Shown here piece after piece: positions 1-10,768 of a stretch of 64,000 nucleotides of DNA; position 1 is the stretch's first letter, and every line of letters begins with the position of its first letter. A model generated the notes under the pieces. It saw nothing but the letters and a program-made list of their open reading frames with translations. It had not been told where the DNA came from and did no database searches. The DNA comes from Phaeodactylum tricornutum CCAP 1055/1. Taxonomy: Eukaryota > Bacillariophyta > Bacillariophyceae > Surirellales > Neidiaceae. The stretch lies in NCBI RefSeq assembly GCF_000150955.2, contig NC_011677.1:721555-785554 (forward strand), read 5' to 3'. The translations under genes and the position numbers were made by a program.

Positions 1-1026
1 CCAAGGAATACCCTCGTCCCATCGTCCTTCGACGCCGATTCGGGTCAATAGCTCCGCTTTATCGCGGCGGCCGAACCGAAGATATTCGTTGTATTGCGCC
101 AGGGCCGTACGATGAAATGCAATTTGTGGCTCTGCTGTGACATTGGTATCGAAAGATCCTTCGCGTTGATGAATGGGTGAAGTAAAATATTTTGCTCTCG
201 GATACTTTTGCATAGACAACTGGATCGCATTCCAAGCTTCCTGCGTGAGAAAACAGTGTCCATCCCATGGAAGAATAAATTCCGCAGCGCTATTCTCTTT
301 GCCATAGCGTAGCATGGCATTTCTCGCGCCATTGATGTTGGTAACATATCGGATTTTGTTGTGTTGCACACTTTGTTCAACAAGCGTCGCAGCCTTTTCT
401 TCCGTCGAGAGTTTGATATAGTGCCTCGAATGAATTGAATCCTTACTGTCAAAAGAATACAAAATGCTGTCGTATTCGCGAAGCGAAAAAGGGATGATTG
501 TGTACGTTTCATTACAAGACTTTAAGCGTTGGATGACTGCCTTCTCGACCTTCGCATCAGTAATTCGATTCAAAAACCAATGACGGGTTGTATTGGGAAA
601 GGAAGGCTCGTTTTCAAGAATATATTCGAGAATTCGTAGTGTTTTGTTCAATGAGTTGGTCGAAGAAAGGGGATTCCCGATGGCCCGTACAACGACAATA
701 GAACGAGTGGACGATCCCTTTGATAAAAGGGAAGTTGCTGTTACACTGGCTTGGATGCTTCTTGTTTCCGATTCCAGCGTTTCTGCACTCTTGTATAAGG
801 TATCTATGCCCTCGAAGAATCCACTGATATTTTGTTTTTTAGCGCCTTTTTTGCCGGAAACTTCAACGAGCCTCCCTTTGTACTCATCAAAATCAAAACC
901 ATCGCCAGGCATAGGCAAAGAGAACAAGGATCGCAACGCCAGAATATTGGCAGTTGTAAGAATCAACACAACCAAAGCAATCAGTTTAGCTGCCGAAGCA
1001 ATGCATTCGGCTTTTCTCGTTTTCAT
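1..1026 (-). CDS. Partial type II membrane protein, glycosyltransferase-like (cut by window edge)
   Basis: An uninterrupted frame of 342 codons runs from an ATG at 1026 off the left edge, so the C-terminus is missing. The protein opens with a short basic stretch (MKTRKAE) and one hydrophobic helix at about residues 9-30. This is followed by a low-complexity stem and a folded region, the layout of a Golgi type II membrane enzyme. Around residues 245-275 it carries an NGARNAMLRYG segment and then FILPWDGHCFLT. The acidic, aromatic-rich PWDGHCF block recalls glycosyltransferase or polysaccharide-enzyme families, but I cannot name the family with certainty. No intron is needed. Function is inferred only from architecture and this motif. 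Confidence 0.6.
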   Translation of the reverse strand, partial: MKTRKAECIASAAKLIALVVLILTTANILALRSLFSLPMPGDGFDFDEYKGRLVEVSGKKGAKKQNISGFFEGIDTLYKSAETLESETRSIQASVTATSLLSKGSSTRSIVVVRAIGNPLSSTNSLNKTLRILEYILENEPSFPNTTRHWFLNRITDAKVEKAVIQRLKSCNETYTIIPFSLREYDSILYSFDSKDSIHSRHYIKLSTEEKAATLVEQSVQHNKIRYVTNINGARNAMLRYGKENSAAEFILPWDGHCFLTQEAWNAIQLSMQKYPRAKYFTSPIHQREGSFDTNVTAEPQIAFHRTALAQYNEYLRFGRRDKAELLTRIGVEGRWDEGIPW

Positions 1027-2235
1027 GCGCAAAAAAAGTTTGTTCTTTCTGGAAAAACTGTGGTCACAGTCAATGGGATCCGTTGCAGGAAAGATGGAGA
1101 CTTTTACTTTCAGAGGCCGCACAAAGCAAGGTGCATCAAGATAAGTGCTTTGAATGTTCAGAAGAGACACTGCCCACAATATTATTGGCTTCGTCGACAG
1201 GCACAGAAAAGGAAAGTTGACAGAAAAACGATTTCCGACCGACAACTTTCCTCGAAATTAAATATCAAAGAACGGGAAACAGATTTTAAAAAATAGTAAA
1301 CCAAATATCTACTATAACATAAACGAGTATTTAACGAATAAACAGACCGAAGTCGCCTCTACCTACTAAATAGAGAGCAGTTACCGTTAATATAAGTCTC
1401 GAAGCGAAGCAAAGAATATAAGATCGACATGAGCATGCCTACCAATCTCACTCTAACGTTTAGGTAGCCGATGAGAAATCTGGCTGTTACAATTCATTTT
1501 GCTAGTAACAATCAACAATTTTGAAAAAGACGCTCTTATATTATTTTAGTGACACTTACATTCACCTATGCCCTTCAGTCCTACTTTCCGAATTGGAAAA
1601 GCAAATGGTCGAAATAATAGGTCTACCATGTATTTTTTAAGTAAAACCTACTTGTAGACAAGAGGCCACGTACTGGTTTTGGCCAAGACCTGGCCTTCTA
1701 CTTCTATTAACAGTAAGGCTGACAACAGGCCAAATTATATCTCAATACTGAAGTTTGGTGATAAGAATTCTTCTTTTTTAATGCGTTGTAACAGGGATAC
1801 TGTACAAGAATGGGCTGTAAGGAAAAGACTTCCAATGCCCCATTTGCAGGTATTCAAAAGGGATTGATTTGTTTACTAGTAGTGATTGAGCTTCAAGAGA
1901 TCACATACCAGATGACAAAAGTAGCAATGGGGCTGGCCATCATGCGAAATCATATCCTCACAAGTTGGATGCTCTAAGAACAACAGCAAACTGTGATTGA
2001 CACAACCAACAGGAAATAAAAGAGGATAGATAAGATACTCACGAAACAAGCTTTCGTTTTAAATTGTTCACACTGGACTGTACAATGCACGGAGAAATTG
2101 TAGATATAAATACATTTACGGTTTAATTTGCGTTTATGTTAAAGGAAATGGTGACGGGTGATACAATGGCTGGAATGATAAAAGTTCCTTGATCTCAACG
2201 CTTCAGTTTTACATTAGCCAATTCTTTTTCTTTCC
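1027..2235. other. Intergenic, no gene recognised
   Basis: AT-rich stretch of about 1.2 kb between two genes that both read leftward. A 62-codon open frame at 1679-1867 has no recognisable features. No terminal repeats or transposase-like frame are visible. Confidence 0.5.
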
Positions 2236-3102
2236 CTAAATCGAGCCACATTCCATGTCATCTGGTAGGATTGGTTTGTGTGTGCTTTTGCTTTTCTGAG
2301 CTGTTCCGGAGTGCGGACTTGGTAAGGGGCTTACTAACCACGGTCTTCCGCGGTCTATGCTTGATTCCCAGTGTTTGATAGAGAAGTTCCATGGTAGCTT
2401 ACTGTGACCAATGGTAGATTTTTGTTCCACTATTACTGGAATTATAATCTCACTTGGAAGTACAAAGGAGGGCGCTCGATTCTTTCGACTGTTTGGCACC
2501 ATATGTGGTTGCAGTTGGTGCCCTTGGCAAGTACGTGATTTCTTTGCCGACTTGATTTTTTCTCTAGCAATTCTATTGCCCGGGTAGAGTGGTGTTGCGT
2601 AAAATGAATAATCTCGCATTTCCTGCTCTTCTTTGCTGTGATCAAGAACCAAGTTTTCTTCTTCTTTGTAAGTAGCTTGGCGAGAAAGATCTTGCTCGAC
2701 TTGGTGGGTCCCTACCGTGGAAGTGGTTGCTCGGCTCGGGGTGGTTAGAGTCGTGTTTGAAGTGGGGAGAGCCGAGGCAATCTTCGGAAGCGAACTTTGA
2801 ATTTGGCGCGAAGGACTACTTCTGTTTGATTCTCTGGAGTACCGACACACGCGATTCCAACCAGCGTTCGGTGTGCGTACGCTTGTTTGTGATAACGTAT
2901 GCGTCGATTCTGTCTTTTCACTGAGAGTCGACTTTGCAGCATTGGGAGAATGTGTACGTTCTTCCAATTGCTTTTCCCAAAGGCGTTCCAAATCTTCTAC
3001 TTGTTTGCTTGCCGCTCGTGCCATGTCTCCTTTGTACAGACCAACGGTTGCGGCGACGGCGTTGTAATTTCCGCAAAGGTCGCATTCGGCTGTTTCAGAC
3101 AT
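2236..3102 (-). CDS. Hypothetical protein with N-terminal CxxC motif
   Basis: Single open frame of 288 residues from an ATG at 3102. The N-terminus (SETAECDLCGNYNAVAATVG) contains a CxxC pair. It is followed by a short helical, charged segment, with KQVEDLERLWEKQLEER at about residues 33-50. The rest is Ser/Thr/Pro-rich, polar and probably disordered. I do not recognise a family. The structured, compositionally plausible first 50 residues argue that the gene is real. The low-complexity tail could hide an intron or a wrong end. It is head-to-head with the transporter at 3882, about 780 bp away. Confidence 0.45.
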   Translation of the reverse strand: MSETAECDLCGNYNAVAATVGLYKGDMARAASKQVEDLERLWEKQLEERTHSPNAAKSTLSEKTESTHTLSQTSVRTPNAGWNRVCRYSRESNRSSPSRQIQSSLPKIASALPTSNTTLTTPSRATTSTVGTHQVEQDLSRQATYKEEENLVLDHSKEEQEMRDYSFYATPLYPGNRIAREKIKSAKKSRTCQGHQLQPHMVPNSRKNRAPSFVLPSEIIIPVIVEQKSTIGHSKLPWNFSIKHWESSIDRGRPWLVSPLPSPHSGTAQKSKSTHKPILPDDMECGSI

Positions 3103-3881
3103 TGCGGTTCGTTCATCAGTGTACAGGTCTGCCTATCCACAAATTGTGAGGCGTCCAGCACTGTAAAAGTGATCCTATGGCGTCGGGTGGCCCCATTCGT
3201 TCCGGGCGCGTTGAAGCGGTCACAGGCAAATGTGGTGACGAAATATTCTAACCCGTCAATCTATCATGTGTTTCGCATTGTGCAGCACCTCTAAAGAATC
3301 CGAGAGGGTTGTCATGAAAATCTTTCGAAGCCATCTTTGCGATTCGATCCATGTTGCAATCTAAATTGGCTATATACACGGGCCGCAACTGGATAATGTT
3401 TCCATTGAATGTGAAGCCACTTCCTTACAGGAATGTATTCAGGCCAACGTAATATACACAGGGGCAGCTTTTCCGATTGGTCTACTAAAAACGAGACCAA
3501 TTCTGTCCTTTTGACGGTGAAAACCCTTTGACATTGAGCTACTGCTAGCTCGTGACACCACGCAAACGTGATTTGGCCTTCGTCCGACACCTACCCTAAT
3601 CGCTGAAATCTTCGTCCCTTCACGCAAGTCAGTGACACTGGGAAGATGAATTCGTTTTTTTGTCAGCGCGCGAAGCAATTTTCTGTAACCCTTACATTTG
3701 CGAATTGGATCATTCGCAGCAGCCATTCCTGCGAAAACATGGAGGTACCTGGCTAAAATATCAATGTACGTAGGGCCATGTGAAAGAAAGACCATTCAAC
3801 TTACGGGTAGCTACTTCATACCTCAAGCCTCCAAAACGGATTTCGTTGACGACACTGCCGTGCGCCGGCGTTGCCGGGCCC
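3103..3881. promoter_or_regulatory. Divergent intergenic region
   Basis: This space between two divergent genes should hold both promoters. Leftward frames here (for example 3439-3795) show no domain signal and I treat them as chance. The transporter frame stays open upstream to 3780, but the first in-frame ATG is at 3882. Confidence 0.4.
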
Positions 3882-5576
3882 ATGAGCCGTTCCCTGGTTG
3901 AAGGCGATGGACACTCTCTGGGAGAAGAAAGCGTATCTTTGTCGTCCAGTCGACCGCCACGATCGCTGGACGATTTCCTGGAACTAGCGTCCCGTCCGGC
4001 CCCACACACGCCCCCGCCATACCGCTATTGGCTTATCTTTTTAAGCCTAGGATTGGCAAACAGTTCGGACGCTTCCGAAATTTTGTGCTTGTCGTACATT
4101 CTGTCGGAGAAAAGATTCGAGGATGTCATTTTACACGACGAGGCGTGGCGGAAAAGTTTGTTGGCTGCTGCCGTCTTTTTGGGAATGCTGATGGGGGGTC
4201 TCTTTGTGGGAGCCTTGGGCGATTGGCATGGCCGTCGACCAATGTTGTTGGTCGGGTTAACGACCAACTCCGTGGCGGGGCTCTTGTCGGCTTTGGCAAC
4301 GGACGCAATTTCTCTTAGCGCGTTGCGGTTGGTGGCTGGTATAGGTATTGGTGCTACAGTACCACCGTTGTTCACCTTGTGTAGTGAACTGGCGCCCCCG
4401 GCCGACCGCGGCTTTTGGGTTACGGTCGCAGCTAGCTTTTGGATGGTTGGTAGCATTTATGTGGCTATTATAGGCTGGACTCTGTTGGGCAATGGAGCTT
4501 CTTGGAGAGTTTTTGCGGCTGCCTGTGCGCTACCGTCAGCATTTGGATGCGTCATGGTCTACCGCTTCGTTCCTGAGAGTCCACGTTTCTTGGCCATGCG
4601 AGGAGACCACGAGCGGGCAGTAGCCGTGGCGCAATACTTGGCCGACTCTATGAACTACGTTGGGTCTCGCTTGCGACAGGAAGAACTGCTTGAATATTAT
4701 CCGCGACACGCTGGAGATACAGAACGTCGGTTCCCTGGCGATGTCTCGTGTTGGCATCAGATTACCAAAGCATTTACGACCTTTGCGGTTTCCGTTACCC
4801 AACTCTACAAACCACAACTCCAGAAAACAACCTGGCCGTTACAGATGGTTTGGTTTAGTCTCTCATTCGGTAGCTACGGACTTTTGACCTGGATCAATAC
4901 GCTTTTTGTCGAAGTGCACCTGGAAAATCTGTACCTGAACTCGTTGCTCTTTGCGCTGTCAAATTTACCCGGAAATCTTCTTTCGGCCTGGTTGCTCGAT
5001 CGGACGGGGCGAGCGACGCTACTAGTAGGTAGCGTGATTGCGGCGGCCCTTTCCCTCTTGGCCTTCGCCTACGTGGCAGCACAGGAAGCCAGTGACTCTC
5101 CATCAGTGTCCAAATCCTGGATTATTGTAGCTGCCTGCTCCTTTCAATGCTTTACGATTACGGCGTGGAATTCGATTGACGTCATGACGTCAGAACTTTT
5201 TCCGACGACAGTCCGGTCAACTGGAATGGGACTTTGTGCAGCGTCCGGTCGAGTTGGGGCAATGCTTGCACAACTGGTCAATGGAGCCTTGGTGCAAAAT
5301 CCGACGCGGCTTTTGATCGTGGCCGCTATTACTTTATTGATGGGAGCACTCACCCCAGCTTTACTGCCGGGGGGTGATCAGACAGGGATGGCAATGCTTG
5401 ATCGGGTTGCGGTTGTGCATGAGGACAATGACGAAGACAGTGTTCTGGATGTTTCATTGCGAGATCGTGTGGTACTGCAATCTCGGCAGAATCAAAAACA
5501 CAACGAGCACGGCTATAATCTGGTAGATTCGGTTGTATCGCGACAAGCACATCGATCGACTTCAATGGTAGAGTGA
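3882..5576 (+). CDS. Major facilitator superfamily transporter, SV2/SVOP-like
   Basis: A 564-residue protein with about twelve hydrophobic spans. After a polar N-terminal tail (about 75 residues) comes the MFS loop 2-3 signature GALGDWHGRRP. The mid-protein PESPRFLAMRG segment is typical of the sugar/organic-ion porter branch. The late FPTTVRSTGMGLCAASGRVG segment is characteristic of SVOP and organic cation transporters. The C-terminal 60 residues are acidic and cytosolic. It probably moves a small organic solute or ion across a cell or endomembrane; the substrate cannot be told from sequence. The ATG at 3882 is chosen because the longer frame only opens on a non-ATG codon. No intron is required. 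Confidence 0.85.
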   Translation: MSRSLVEGDGHSLGEESVSLSSSRPPRSLDDFLELASRPAPHTPPPYRYWLIFLSLGLANSSDASEILCLSYILSEKRFEDVILHDEAWRKSLLAAAVFLGMLMGGLFVGALGDWHGRRPMLLVGLTTNSVAGLLSALATDAISLSALRLVAGIGIGATVPPLFTLCSELAPPADRGFWVTVAASFWMVGSIYVAIIGWTLLGNGASWRVFAAACALPSAFGCVMVYRFVPESPRFLAMRGDHERAVAVAQYLADSMNYVGSRLRQEELLEYYPRHAGDTERRFPGDVSCWHQITKAFTTFAVSVTQLYKPQLQKTTWPLQMVWFSLSFGSYGLLTWINTLFVEVHLENLYLNSLLFALSNLPGNLLSAWLLDRTGRATLLVGSVIAAALSLLAFAYVAAQEASDSPSVSKSWIIVAACSFQCFTITAWNSIDVMTSELFPTTVRSTGMGLCAASGRVGAMLAQLVNGALVQNPTRLLIVAAITLLMGALTPALLPGGDQTGMAMLDRVAVVHEDNDEDSVLDVSLRDRVVLQSRQNQKHNEHGYNLVDSVVSRQAHRSTSMVE

Positions 5577-6189
5577 TTGAATATAAGGATTTTCATAGCA
5601 ATCCCGAACGCGTGGACTTTAACCACTTTGCCCTCCGGGGTATACTGAATCCTAACCATGTGACTCAGATAGTCTTCAAACACTTCTCAGTACAAGCTAT
5701 CGCACCGAGTCAATAATAGCGATCTGGACGCCTGCTCCGGGGATTGAATAATTGAAGCGTGTCGAATGAGCGAGGAGCCCGTCTGAACAAAGCACATTAC
5801 GCATATAACATAACTTAAAAAAGTAACTTATACTGACATCGCCCTCTGGCGGCAGCTTATTTTGCAGAAAGGGAAGGTCCGATTTTGTCATTCCAACGGT
5901 AGAATAGCTGGTAATTGCCCACTTACAATAATGTTTTTGGTCGCATGAAAAAGTCGATCGTCCTTAGTTCTTGTCGCCTCTCCAGATTGTAATTGAGAAG
6001 CACATGATAGCCATGGTAGGTATGCCACTATCCCCTCCTGACGATAGCATTGGGAAGCATCCCGATGTTGGTACCGACTTTATGACGGCTTTGCTAACTT
6101 TAAAAACAGCGCTTGTAACAAGTAAAGATCTGCAAACATATGCCAACCTTTACCGAGATTATTGTCCTTTCAGGACTTGGGTGAATCCG
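5577..6189. other. Intergenic, possibly decayed 5' part of the cyclase pseudogene
   Basis: No intact gene. A 79-codon rightward frame at 5971-6210 may be part of the lost extracellular domain of the neighbouring broken cyclase, but similarity is too weak to claim. Confidence 0.35.
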
Positions 6190-8085
6190 TCTCAAGAATA
6201 CTTCTCTTAATTCCATCATTTTTATGATTGCTGTAGCCCTGATATTCCTCTTCACAGCAGCCATGTTTGTGATTCACAACATCCTCGTCGAACGTCGCAA
6301 CACCCTTGTAATAAGGAGTGCCACTGAAAACGAACGCAATTGAATCCAATTTTTCCGAAGGGATTCCGTAGCGACTAACTCGACCAGAGAAAGCACGAAA
6401 CAAAGGTTTTGGTGATGGCACCTGGCTTGAAGAAGAGGCTGCCTCTGCTCCACAGAAAGGTCAAAAGTCGTTTCTGACCAATTTTTCAATGCCACCTACT
6501 ATTGGCACCCATAATTGTGTTTTGAGGTCCAAATCTCTTGCCGAGCTCTACCCGTCGGCAAAAGACGTGTTTGCGGACATAGTGGGCCTCACTGCGTGGA
6601 GCTCTGTTGGCAAACCATCACAAGTGTTTGTACTTCTCCAAAACATCTATTTGATGAGATTTCCAAGTATCGTCGCATCTTCAAGGTTGAAACTGTTGGC
6701 GATCGCTACGTGGCAGTGGCTGGAGTATCTGAGTACCGAAAAGACCATGTTGTAGCCATGTCATGCATTGGTCACGATTGCGTCAATAAGATGAATTCGT
6801 TGGCGAAAAGCGAGAAGTGACGCTAGGTCCCGACTCTGGCAATCTGTCAATTCAGATGGAATACATAGTGGTCCGGTGACCACATGAGTTCTTCGCGGAG
6901 ACCGAGTCCGTTTACAGCTGTTTGGTGACACAATTAACACAACCGCTAAAATCAAAGGTTCTGGAGTCTCTGAGGCTATTCGTTTCAGTCAGGAAACAGC
7001 CGAGTTGCTTCAGACTTTCGGCAAGGGACACTGGGTGAAACCAATAAGAGAAAGAATCACGGCAAGTGGCACAGGGAGCTAACGAAGTTTTCGTTCACGC
7101 TGAGCAGAAACCGTTCAGTTCAGTATCAGGAGCGGTGACGGCCAGTAGCACCGGAAGTGATCAAGAGGACTGTACATATGACGTGTGCCTGTCTAAAACC
7201 CCCAATGAGACTCTCGGCAACCCAGAATAGAGTAGCTCCAGGAATACAGATGTTTTGAAAAGGCATTTTCAACAGGTTGTTGCACGCCGTAACGCAGCAA
7301 CTACAATGATTGTTTCATCCAATGGGACAGGCCAATTCCCAAATACAGACAAGCAAGGCCTTGAGATGAGCAAATATCGTGCTGCATTGAAGGAAGTACA
7401 GAAGATCATCAGTCTCCCGCAGTACCATTCTTCCATCACCAAGTCACAGCAGGATCCGGCGACAGCGCCGCTCAGCGAGAAAGTTTTGAGCCAGCTTGAA
7501 GACTACATTCGTAGCGCAAATGTATCGTGACAATCTCTTTCATATCATTGAGCACGCCAGTCAAATGTCAGTGATTTGTCGTCAAAGCCGTGGCGGCGAC
7601 CGACATAGTCGACAAGGAATTGAAAGAGCTCCGAAACAACCGCTGGGCGAAGGCATTCAAACCGGATTGCTCCCAGGATAGTAGCAGCGGTACGCTTGCT
7701 TCCGTTAGCTGTCATGGCAGCATCAACCGCAAGGTCACTATTGTGATTGAGCATTTATCCGAGCCTCCAATGTCGCGCACACTATGCAGCAGTGGCATGT
7801 GTACCGGAAACGGAACGAGCGCTTTTTTATGGAGAGCTACAAGGTGTAATCGGACATGGCTGAGTTGAGGTGTATCCGTCAATTAAATAGTAAAAAGGGC
7901 GAAATGGGGTTTTCGACTTTCACACTATTCCTTTGGCGAAGAAGCCGAAGGAATGCGGCGTGGAGTCTCCAGCGATGAGTACTTGAATAATGCCTTGGTG
8001 AACCGGAAAGAATGGGAAATTAAGGGTCAGCGAGTGGTAAAAGAAATGGCGAACTCAATAAAGGCGATTGAATCAATACAGTCCA
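6190..8085 (+). pseudogene. Decayed class III nucleotide cyclase-phosphodiesterase gene
   Basis: Pieces of one protein appear in order in shifting frames. First a membrane helix near 6205-6280 and its cytosolic linker (LVERRNTLVIRSATE). Then the cyclase domain: KDVFADIVGLTAWSS near 6560, FKVETVGDRYVAVAGVS near 6683, GIHSGPVT near 6858 and LQLFGDTINTTAKI near 6915. Then a linker and remnants of a cyclic-nucleotide phosphodiesterase: MYRDNLFHIIEHAS near 7520, NRKVTIVIEH near 7727, HTMQQWHVYRKRNERFF near 7779, and a decayed tail to about 8085. The family joins a receptor-like membrane part, a cyclase and a phosphodiesterase. Here several single-base shifts and stops break it. The central phosphodiesterase core with the metal-binding histidines is missing. 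Clearly non-functional as a whole. Confidence 0.8.
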
Positions 8086-8283
8086 TAGCCTTCAACATTC
8101 AACGTATACGCACTGATAAATGATCAAGCGTTGAGCTCAATTAAGATGAGTCTTTCTATAATTAGCGTTGAGCAACATTGCTTGTTGGTATTACCGGTTC
8201 ACGCTTGTCTCTCAAGTCGCCGGCCTTCAGCACTAGCCGCCGGCTCCGCGTCGGTGTCGCCGCTATAGTTTGAGATTGTAATG

Positions 8284-9273
8284 CTACAGCTCATCTTCGT
8301 CATCACTATCGAAGATGTCGCGCTCTGGAAAGTCTCCGGTTACAACTTTTTTACCACGAACAAACGCACCGTATCGATCCATTGCTTCGAAAAACACAAC
8401 ACCGTTGTCCACTCCGTTATTCTGACCGACTGGTTCGTCGAAGCGAACACCAACCCAGTGGCCCGGCTTTTCCTGAGAAAGTTTTCCAATAAAAGCTATT
8501 TCGCCCCTCCTCTGACCCGGCTCTACCTGACAGCGTTGCCCAACCTGACAGTGAGCTACCGAGTCCAGTCCGTACTCATCTGATCCAACCATTTCTGACA
8601 TTTTGATGGGTGCCACCACATCGGGTTCGTCCACAACAACTTTTCCCGTTGAGTCTACGATGAAGCCTTCCGGTAACGGCAAGTGTTGTTTGTGCAAACG
8701 CTTCGCTTCGGTTAAGGCTCGGTGCGTTGCCGCGTGCTTTCGCAAGTTGAAGTCAGGTTGACGCTCTCGCTGCTGGCGTCCCCAATCTCGTAGCGTACCT
8801 TTACGGGCATCGTATTCATCCTCCGTCATGCGATATTTCTCCACTAACGAAACATCTTCGTAAGCGCCTCCGGCAGAGCCCGAGTGAGGATTGAGGTCTA
8901 CGCAGTGCACCCGCATTCCGTGGTGTAGGATACCGAAATAGCCCAGTTTGATGTCGTCCGAGGTTTCGGGTGGTATCTCGTGCAGTAAACTGTTATCGTC
9001 GTGGTTGTCGTAAACGAGCAAGTGCTGAAATTGAGCCGATGTGCCGGTCTTTTGGTGAATGCGCGTCCGTAACGTCTCCAGGCTATCATGTTTGGCGAAC
9101 CGTAGCTCGGCGTGGCGTTGTTCGAGGTTGGAGTGTGTCACGTCTAGGACAACGAGGGCATCGTCGACGGTATCGTATTGTGTTTCGTCTCTGGCCATGA
9201 CGTAGCTGCGTACAGCGAGTAAGTCGTGGTTGCGCATACCTTCTGGTGGAGAGGAAGATGACGAAGTCGCCAT
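8284..9273 (-). CDS. TBCB: Tubulin-folding cofactor B (Ubl and CAP-Gly)
   Basis: A 329-residue protein with a ubiquitin-like domain at about residues 40-120 (VTHSNLEQRHAELRF, TSAQFQHLLVYDNHDDN). A charged coiled stretch follows, then a C-terminal CAP-Gly domain with GHWVGVRFDEPVGQNNG and YGAFVRGKKVVTGDFP. It ends in DEDEL; TBCB proteins end in a short acidic tail that, with CAP-Gly, binds TBCE and tubulin. In that family the protein binds alpha-tubulin during dimer assembly and disassembly in the cytosol. Length and domain order fit the family well. No intron is seen. The start ATG at 9273 is followed by a Ser-rich stretch. It is head-to-head with the gene at 9998. Confidence 0.9.
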   Translation of the reverse strand: MATSSSSSPPEGMRNHDLLAVRSYVMARDETQYDTVDDALVVLDVTHSNLEQRHAELRFAKHDSLETLRTRIHQKTGTSAQFQHLLVYDNHDDNSLLHEIPPETSDDIKLGYFGILHHGMRVHCVDLNPHSGSAGGAYEDVSLVEKYRMTEDEYDARKGTLRDWGRQQRERQPDFNLRKHAATHRALTEAKRLHKQHLPLPEGFIVDSTGKVVVDEPDVVAPIKMSEMVGSDEYGLDSVAHCQVGQRCQVEPGQRRGEIAFIGKLSQEKPGHWVGVRFDEPVGQNNGVDNGVVFFEAMDRYGAFVRGKKVVTGDFPERDIFDSDDEDEL

Positions 9274-9997
9274 CGCCCTTTGACGAGCCCCGGATATATT
9301 GAAGAAGGAAACGACGAACTAAACGCCGTTGGAGCCGTCCTGTTGTGGCGGGTTCTTGGATCTTTGGCTCTGGAGTCGTCCCTGTGTCAGGAAGGCGCTA
9401 AACTGTCTGTTGCGGAATGATTACTAGTGAATAGCAGCGCCTTTTTGGGTCCCGTGTACAGCGACCGGTCTGTGTGAAGCTATTGTGGTACAAACATGCA
9501 CCACACTAGCAGTATTACAAACAGTCCAGAGATGGTTGATTTTGACTGTGGCCGTGAACAGACATTCGAGACCCGGATTTCGAAAGCGGACGTGCCCGAG
9601 CCCTGAAAATTGGAATTCGATACCTGTGTTTGCGTTTCGCGGTCTGGCTCTCGATCCGATCGAACACTTTTACTGTTAGGAAGACAGACGACGTTGGACC
9701 AAACAGCACAGCCAGCAACTAGCAACTTACGGAGAGTAACGAAGGGCCGGCGGAATCTAGAAGATTGGTCTTCAACACACAACGGCATTGGTGCGCGCGA
9801 TACGGTTTCAAAAGCTGGTTAGGGATTGAACCGGTAGGTTGAGGCAACTTTCCGTTGCGCAACAGGTTTACGGCGCGCGGTAGGCCGGCCAAAATCGAAC
9901 TCAAATTGTGTCCGTACTTCTCTACTACCCTCCAAAACAACCAAGTCGACTTCTTCCTTCTGGGCATCTCTTATTCTGCCCACACCGCCTATACACC
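9274..9997. promoter_or_regulatory. Divergent intergenic region
   Basis: About 720 bp between divergent genes; must contain both promoters. Open frames here on both strands show no domains and are treated as noise. Confidence 0.4.
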
Positions 9998-10768
9998 ATG
10001 AAGTTTCTCTCGGCCAACACACTACTGTGTTTGATACTGGGGGTACCGGTGGCCCTAGCGTTGGTGCCTTCTTCGGGATGGAAGCTACCCGACGCGCGAC
10101 CTTCGCTTCAATCTCGAAATCTACAGGTCGGTGAAGTGTTGGGGCAAGCTTTGACGGCTCCCGTTATTCTCGGCGGCATGTACGCCGCCGTCATGGTATT
10201 CAAAGAAAATGCCAAATTCAACGAAGTGGATCCAGTTTACCAGGCTTCAAAACCTGGGGAGACCGCCTCGCCCGATCCGAAGCCGGTATCGCCTCCGCTC
10301 GAAACCAAGGTCGTTCCCGAAAAAGTAGTGGAGCAACTGGAGACGGCCATGGACGACGCGACAGATGCCGTGGAAGAAGCCTTTCTCGGATCTACAGCGA
10401 CTACAACAGTAGCCGCAGCACCAATGGAAGAAAAGTTCGAGAACAATCCTCCCGCTACACCCAAAGGTTTTACGCCCACTCCTCCCGAGAAGACTCTGAA
10501 CGACCTCGTGAAAGAAGTCGGCAATACGTTGGAAAAGAACCGAGCCGTGGAGCGTACCGTGGCGTCGCGTAAACTAGCGCAACAACAAATAGAGCCTGCA
10601 GAGCCTACCATGGCCGACGATACCCCCAAGTCGGCGCTCGAAGCTGAAACGTTGACCCCAAAAGTCAAAACCGGTACACCGTCGGCAAACAAGAGCAAGC
10701 GCCGGGCAGCTATGCGCTTGATAAAAAAGGTGGTGGCACCTTGGCGAAAATGGAAGAATATCCAGTAA
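9998..10768 (+). CDS. Unknown secretory-pathway or plastid protein, Pro/Thr/Glu-rich
   Basis: A 256-residue protein from ATG 9998. The frame is open further upstream, but this ATG begins a clean signal peptide (MKFLSANTLLCLILGVPVAL) with likely cleavage at ALA|LVPSS. Leu is a tolerated +1 residue in diatom plastid pre-sequences, so plastid import is possible. A second weak hydrophobic stretch (APVILGGMYAAVMVF, about residues 60-75) could be a membrane anchor. The rest is rich in Pro, Thr, Glu and Lys, probably disordered, ending in a strongly basic helix (KSKRRAAMRLIKKVV). I recognise no family. Confidence 0.65.
   Translation: MKFLSANTLLCLILGVPVALALVPSSGWKLPDARPSLQSRNLQVGEVLGQALTAPVILGGMYAAVMVFKENAKFNEVDPVYQASKPGETASPDPKPVSPPLETKVVPEKVVEQLETAMDDATDAVEEAFLGSTATTTVAAAPMEEKFENNPPATPKGFTPTPPEKTLNDLVKEVGNTLEKNRAVERTVASRKLAQQQIEPAEPTMADDTPKSALEAETLTPKVKTGTPSANKSKRRAAMRLIKKVVAPWRKWKNIQ

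Noticed and set aside
593-1296. Rightward open frames of 183 and 154 codons
   Set aside because: They lie antisense to the left-edge membrane-protein gene, whose frame shows a membrane helix and conserved-looking motifs; the rightward frames show none.
3439-3795. Leftward 118-codon frame upstream of the MFS gene
   Set aside because: No domain, no good start context, and it lies in the divergent promoter region.
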